This document shows, piece by piece, positions 15,801 to 15,886 of a stretch of DNA of 15,886 nucleotides; the first letter of the stretch is position 1; the number at the start of each line of letters is the position of its first letter. Below the pieces are notes generated by a model. It had not been told where the DNA came from, searched no databases, and saw nothing but the letters and a program-made list of their open reading frames with translations. Origin of the DNA: Rikenellaceae bacterium (GTDB lineage Bacteria; Bacteroidota; Bacteroidia; Bacteroidales; UBA932); assembly GCA_900769905.1 (NCBI GenBank), contig CAAGIL010000106.1:1-15886 (forward strand), read 5' to 3'. The translations under genes and the position numbers were made by a program.

Positions 15801-15886
15801 AATTGAACAGAAACGAATGGCGCGCCGACGCCGTTGGAGGCATCGGTTACGACTCCTGATACAGTGGCATTCTGAGCATAGCCCAG
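12809..15886 (-). CDS. SusC/RagA-family TonB-dependent outer-membrane transporter (5' end outside window)
   Basis: TonB-dependent barrel that imports oligomers across the outer membrane under the SusD lid. The window shows 1025 residues. The first visible residues, LGYAQN, are the end of a signal peptide, so only about 20 residues are missing. Next come a carboxypeptidase-regulatory-like domain (visible 6-80, ATVSGVVTDASNGVGAPFV onward), the TonB box EETIVVAYG (86-94), and the plug domain with the SusC hallmark YGARGSNGVIIITTKRG (197-213). A long 22-strand-type barrel follows and ends in VSAGVTVTF, with a terminal Phe as usual. The frame is open to the window edge; the TTG at 15802 is internal, not a start. 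It heads the unit with the SusD-like and third lipoproteins; its promoter lies beyond the window. Confidence 0.97.
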   Translation of the reverse strand: MGYAQNATVSGVVTDASNGVGAPFVSVQLKGTMIGTNSDANGAYSIEVPSNGVLVFSSIGYETVEVAVNGRRSINVALVPDSESLEETIVVAYGVQKKSSFVGSATQLSGEKLQKMQNTNITKSLEGAVAGLQTASSSGTPGSGASIQIRGFGSVSASTSPLIVVDGVPYEGSLNSIPTQDIESLTVLKDAAANSMYGARGSNGVIIITTKRGTAGKVNISFDAKVGVNSRAVPTYDIITDPAEYYEMSWEAIRNNVYYNGVMPNYAQAGLYASNSMLSEYLGPYNIYKNVADNEIVDPATGKINPNAVTRKWSDDWTKDVFKPGMRQEYNISASGGSDVTRAYMSISYLDDQGYVPNSGFTRIAVRGKVDQNIGKYIKAGVNIAYANTDQKRYSDSEDANYSNLFMFSQAIAPIYPIYLYDADGNRQYNSKGQSLYDWGETGRAYAPTSNPYAQLMSSQVSDITDNISSRGYVNINILPDLVFSVNAAYDVFNTKALTYQTPIGGDAANVGGRAYQEMDRYTALNANQLLTWTPSFGSHSLNVLLGHETKSDSSYYLYGHMTNFVDKDVPDFANATVYQDLTSASSSYFLEGVFGRVEYDYANRYYLSASYRMDGSSRFAPEKRWGSFWSVGASWNLKNESFMQGVDAINALRVKASYGTQGNDNIGYTRVYENLYRIDRVDGSASLTQTFRAAPDVTWEKSNNFNIGFETRVLDRLSLNVEYFVKETKDMIYSRPLAPSQGSPSTQLVNDMDMMNKGIEFELSADLFKSKNFAWNIALNGTHYKNAITKLPSDYPEEGKQIGYYWREVGSSLYNYYLYEWAGVNPENGLPQYNKYVTDENGKETVELVNSTSQATYRKTGKTPIPDLYGGFTTSFRLYGFDLSASFAYQIGGYTLDSVYQNLMHAGGAGDNWSKDIFNRWTPENTNTDVPRVQMNAQEANAMSTRFLTSSSYFSIRNVTLGYTVPSSFAKKLSLAGLRIYLTGDNLFYTSARRGMDVRKSFSGGNGNTYSALRTVSAGVTVTF

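Noticed and set aside
15800..15886. TTG at 15802 as the start of the SusC-like gene
   Set aside because: The frame stays open to the window edge and the extra residues complete the carboxypeptidase-like domain and the end of a signal peptide (LGYAQN).
1..15886. CRISPR array, tRNA, insertion sequence or prophage
   Set aside because: I saw no regular direct repeats with spacers, no tRNA-like cloverleaf, and no transposase, integrase or phage gene; the window is almost fully occupied by the genes listed.

Overview
The window looks like a piece of a Bacteroidales chromosome (phylum Bacteroidota), GC-rich for that order. The evidence is: the F-type ATPase gene order DC-BEFHAG, an a subunit with an N-terminal secreted extension, mostly A/T-rich leaders without strong Shine-Dalgarno sites, promoter boxes of the TTTG / TAnnTTTG type, a SusC/SusD pair, and a protein ending in a type IX secretion (T9SS) C-terminal sorting domain. 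T9SS cargo argues against Bacteroides itself and fits a Porphyromonas-, Rikenellaceae- or uncultured-Bacteroidales-like lineage; the genus cannot be settled from the sequence alone.

Region 1 (1-180): the 3' end of a 5S rRNA gene, hence the end of an rRNA operon, then a strong intrinsic terminator. The U-tract of that terminator runs straight into the predicted promoter of the ATP synthase operon. Region 2 (181-6740, plus strand): a complete, tightly packed eight-gene F1Fo ATP synthase operon: beta, epsilon, a, c, b, delta, alpha, gamma. Gaps run from overlaps to 23 nt. No atpI-like gene is present. Epsilon is short (no C-terminal helical domain) and a carries a signal peptide and a periplasmic N-terminal domain.

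Region 3 (6741-10324, minus strand): a two-gene unit of a 906-residue S8 (subtilisin-like) protease with T9SS sorting domain, followed 5 nt later by a PorV/PorQ-family outer-membrane barrel. The unit converges on atpG with no base between the two stop codons. Region 4 (10396-15886, minus strand): a SusC-like TonB-dependent transporter (its first ~20 residues lie outside the window), a SusD-like lipoprotein and a third surface lipoprotein of unknown function, closed by an intrinsic terminator that abuts the protease start codon.

Taken together: an energy module (ATP synthase) next to an rRNA operon, facing an outer-membrane acquisition module. The SusCD pair with its accessory lipoprotein would import an oligomer; the neighbouring surface protease and barrel belong to T9SS export. 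No glycoside hydrolase is visible, so the imported substrate is open, and a peptide (RagAB-like) is a reasonable hypothesis. I see no CRISPR array, tRNA, insertion sequence or phage gene, and no gene-free stretch above 300 bases. The most unusual points are the protease (lipobox-like signal plus T9SS tail, EF-hand-like insertion in the catalytic domain, terminator and promoter merged at its start codon) and its pairing with a small PorV/PorQ-like barrel. I found no clear evidence for a wholly new system.
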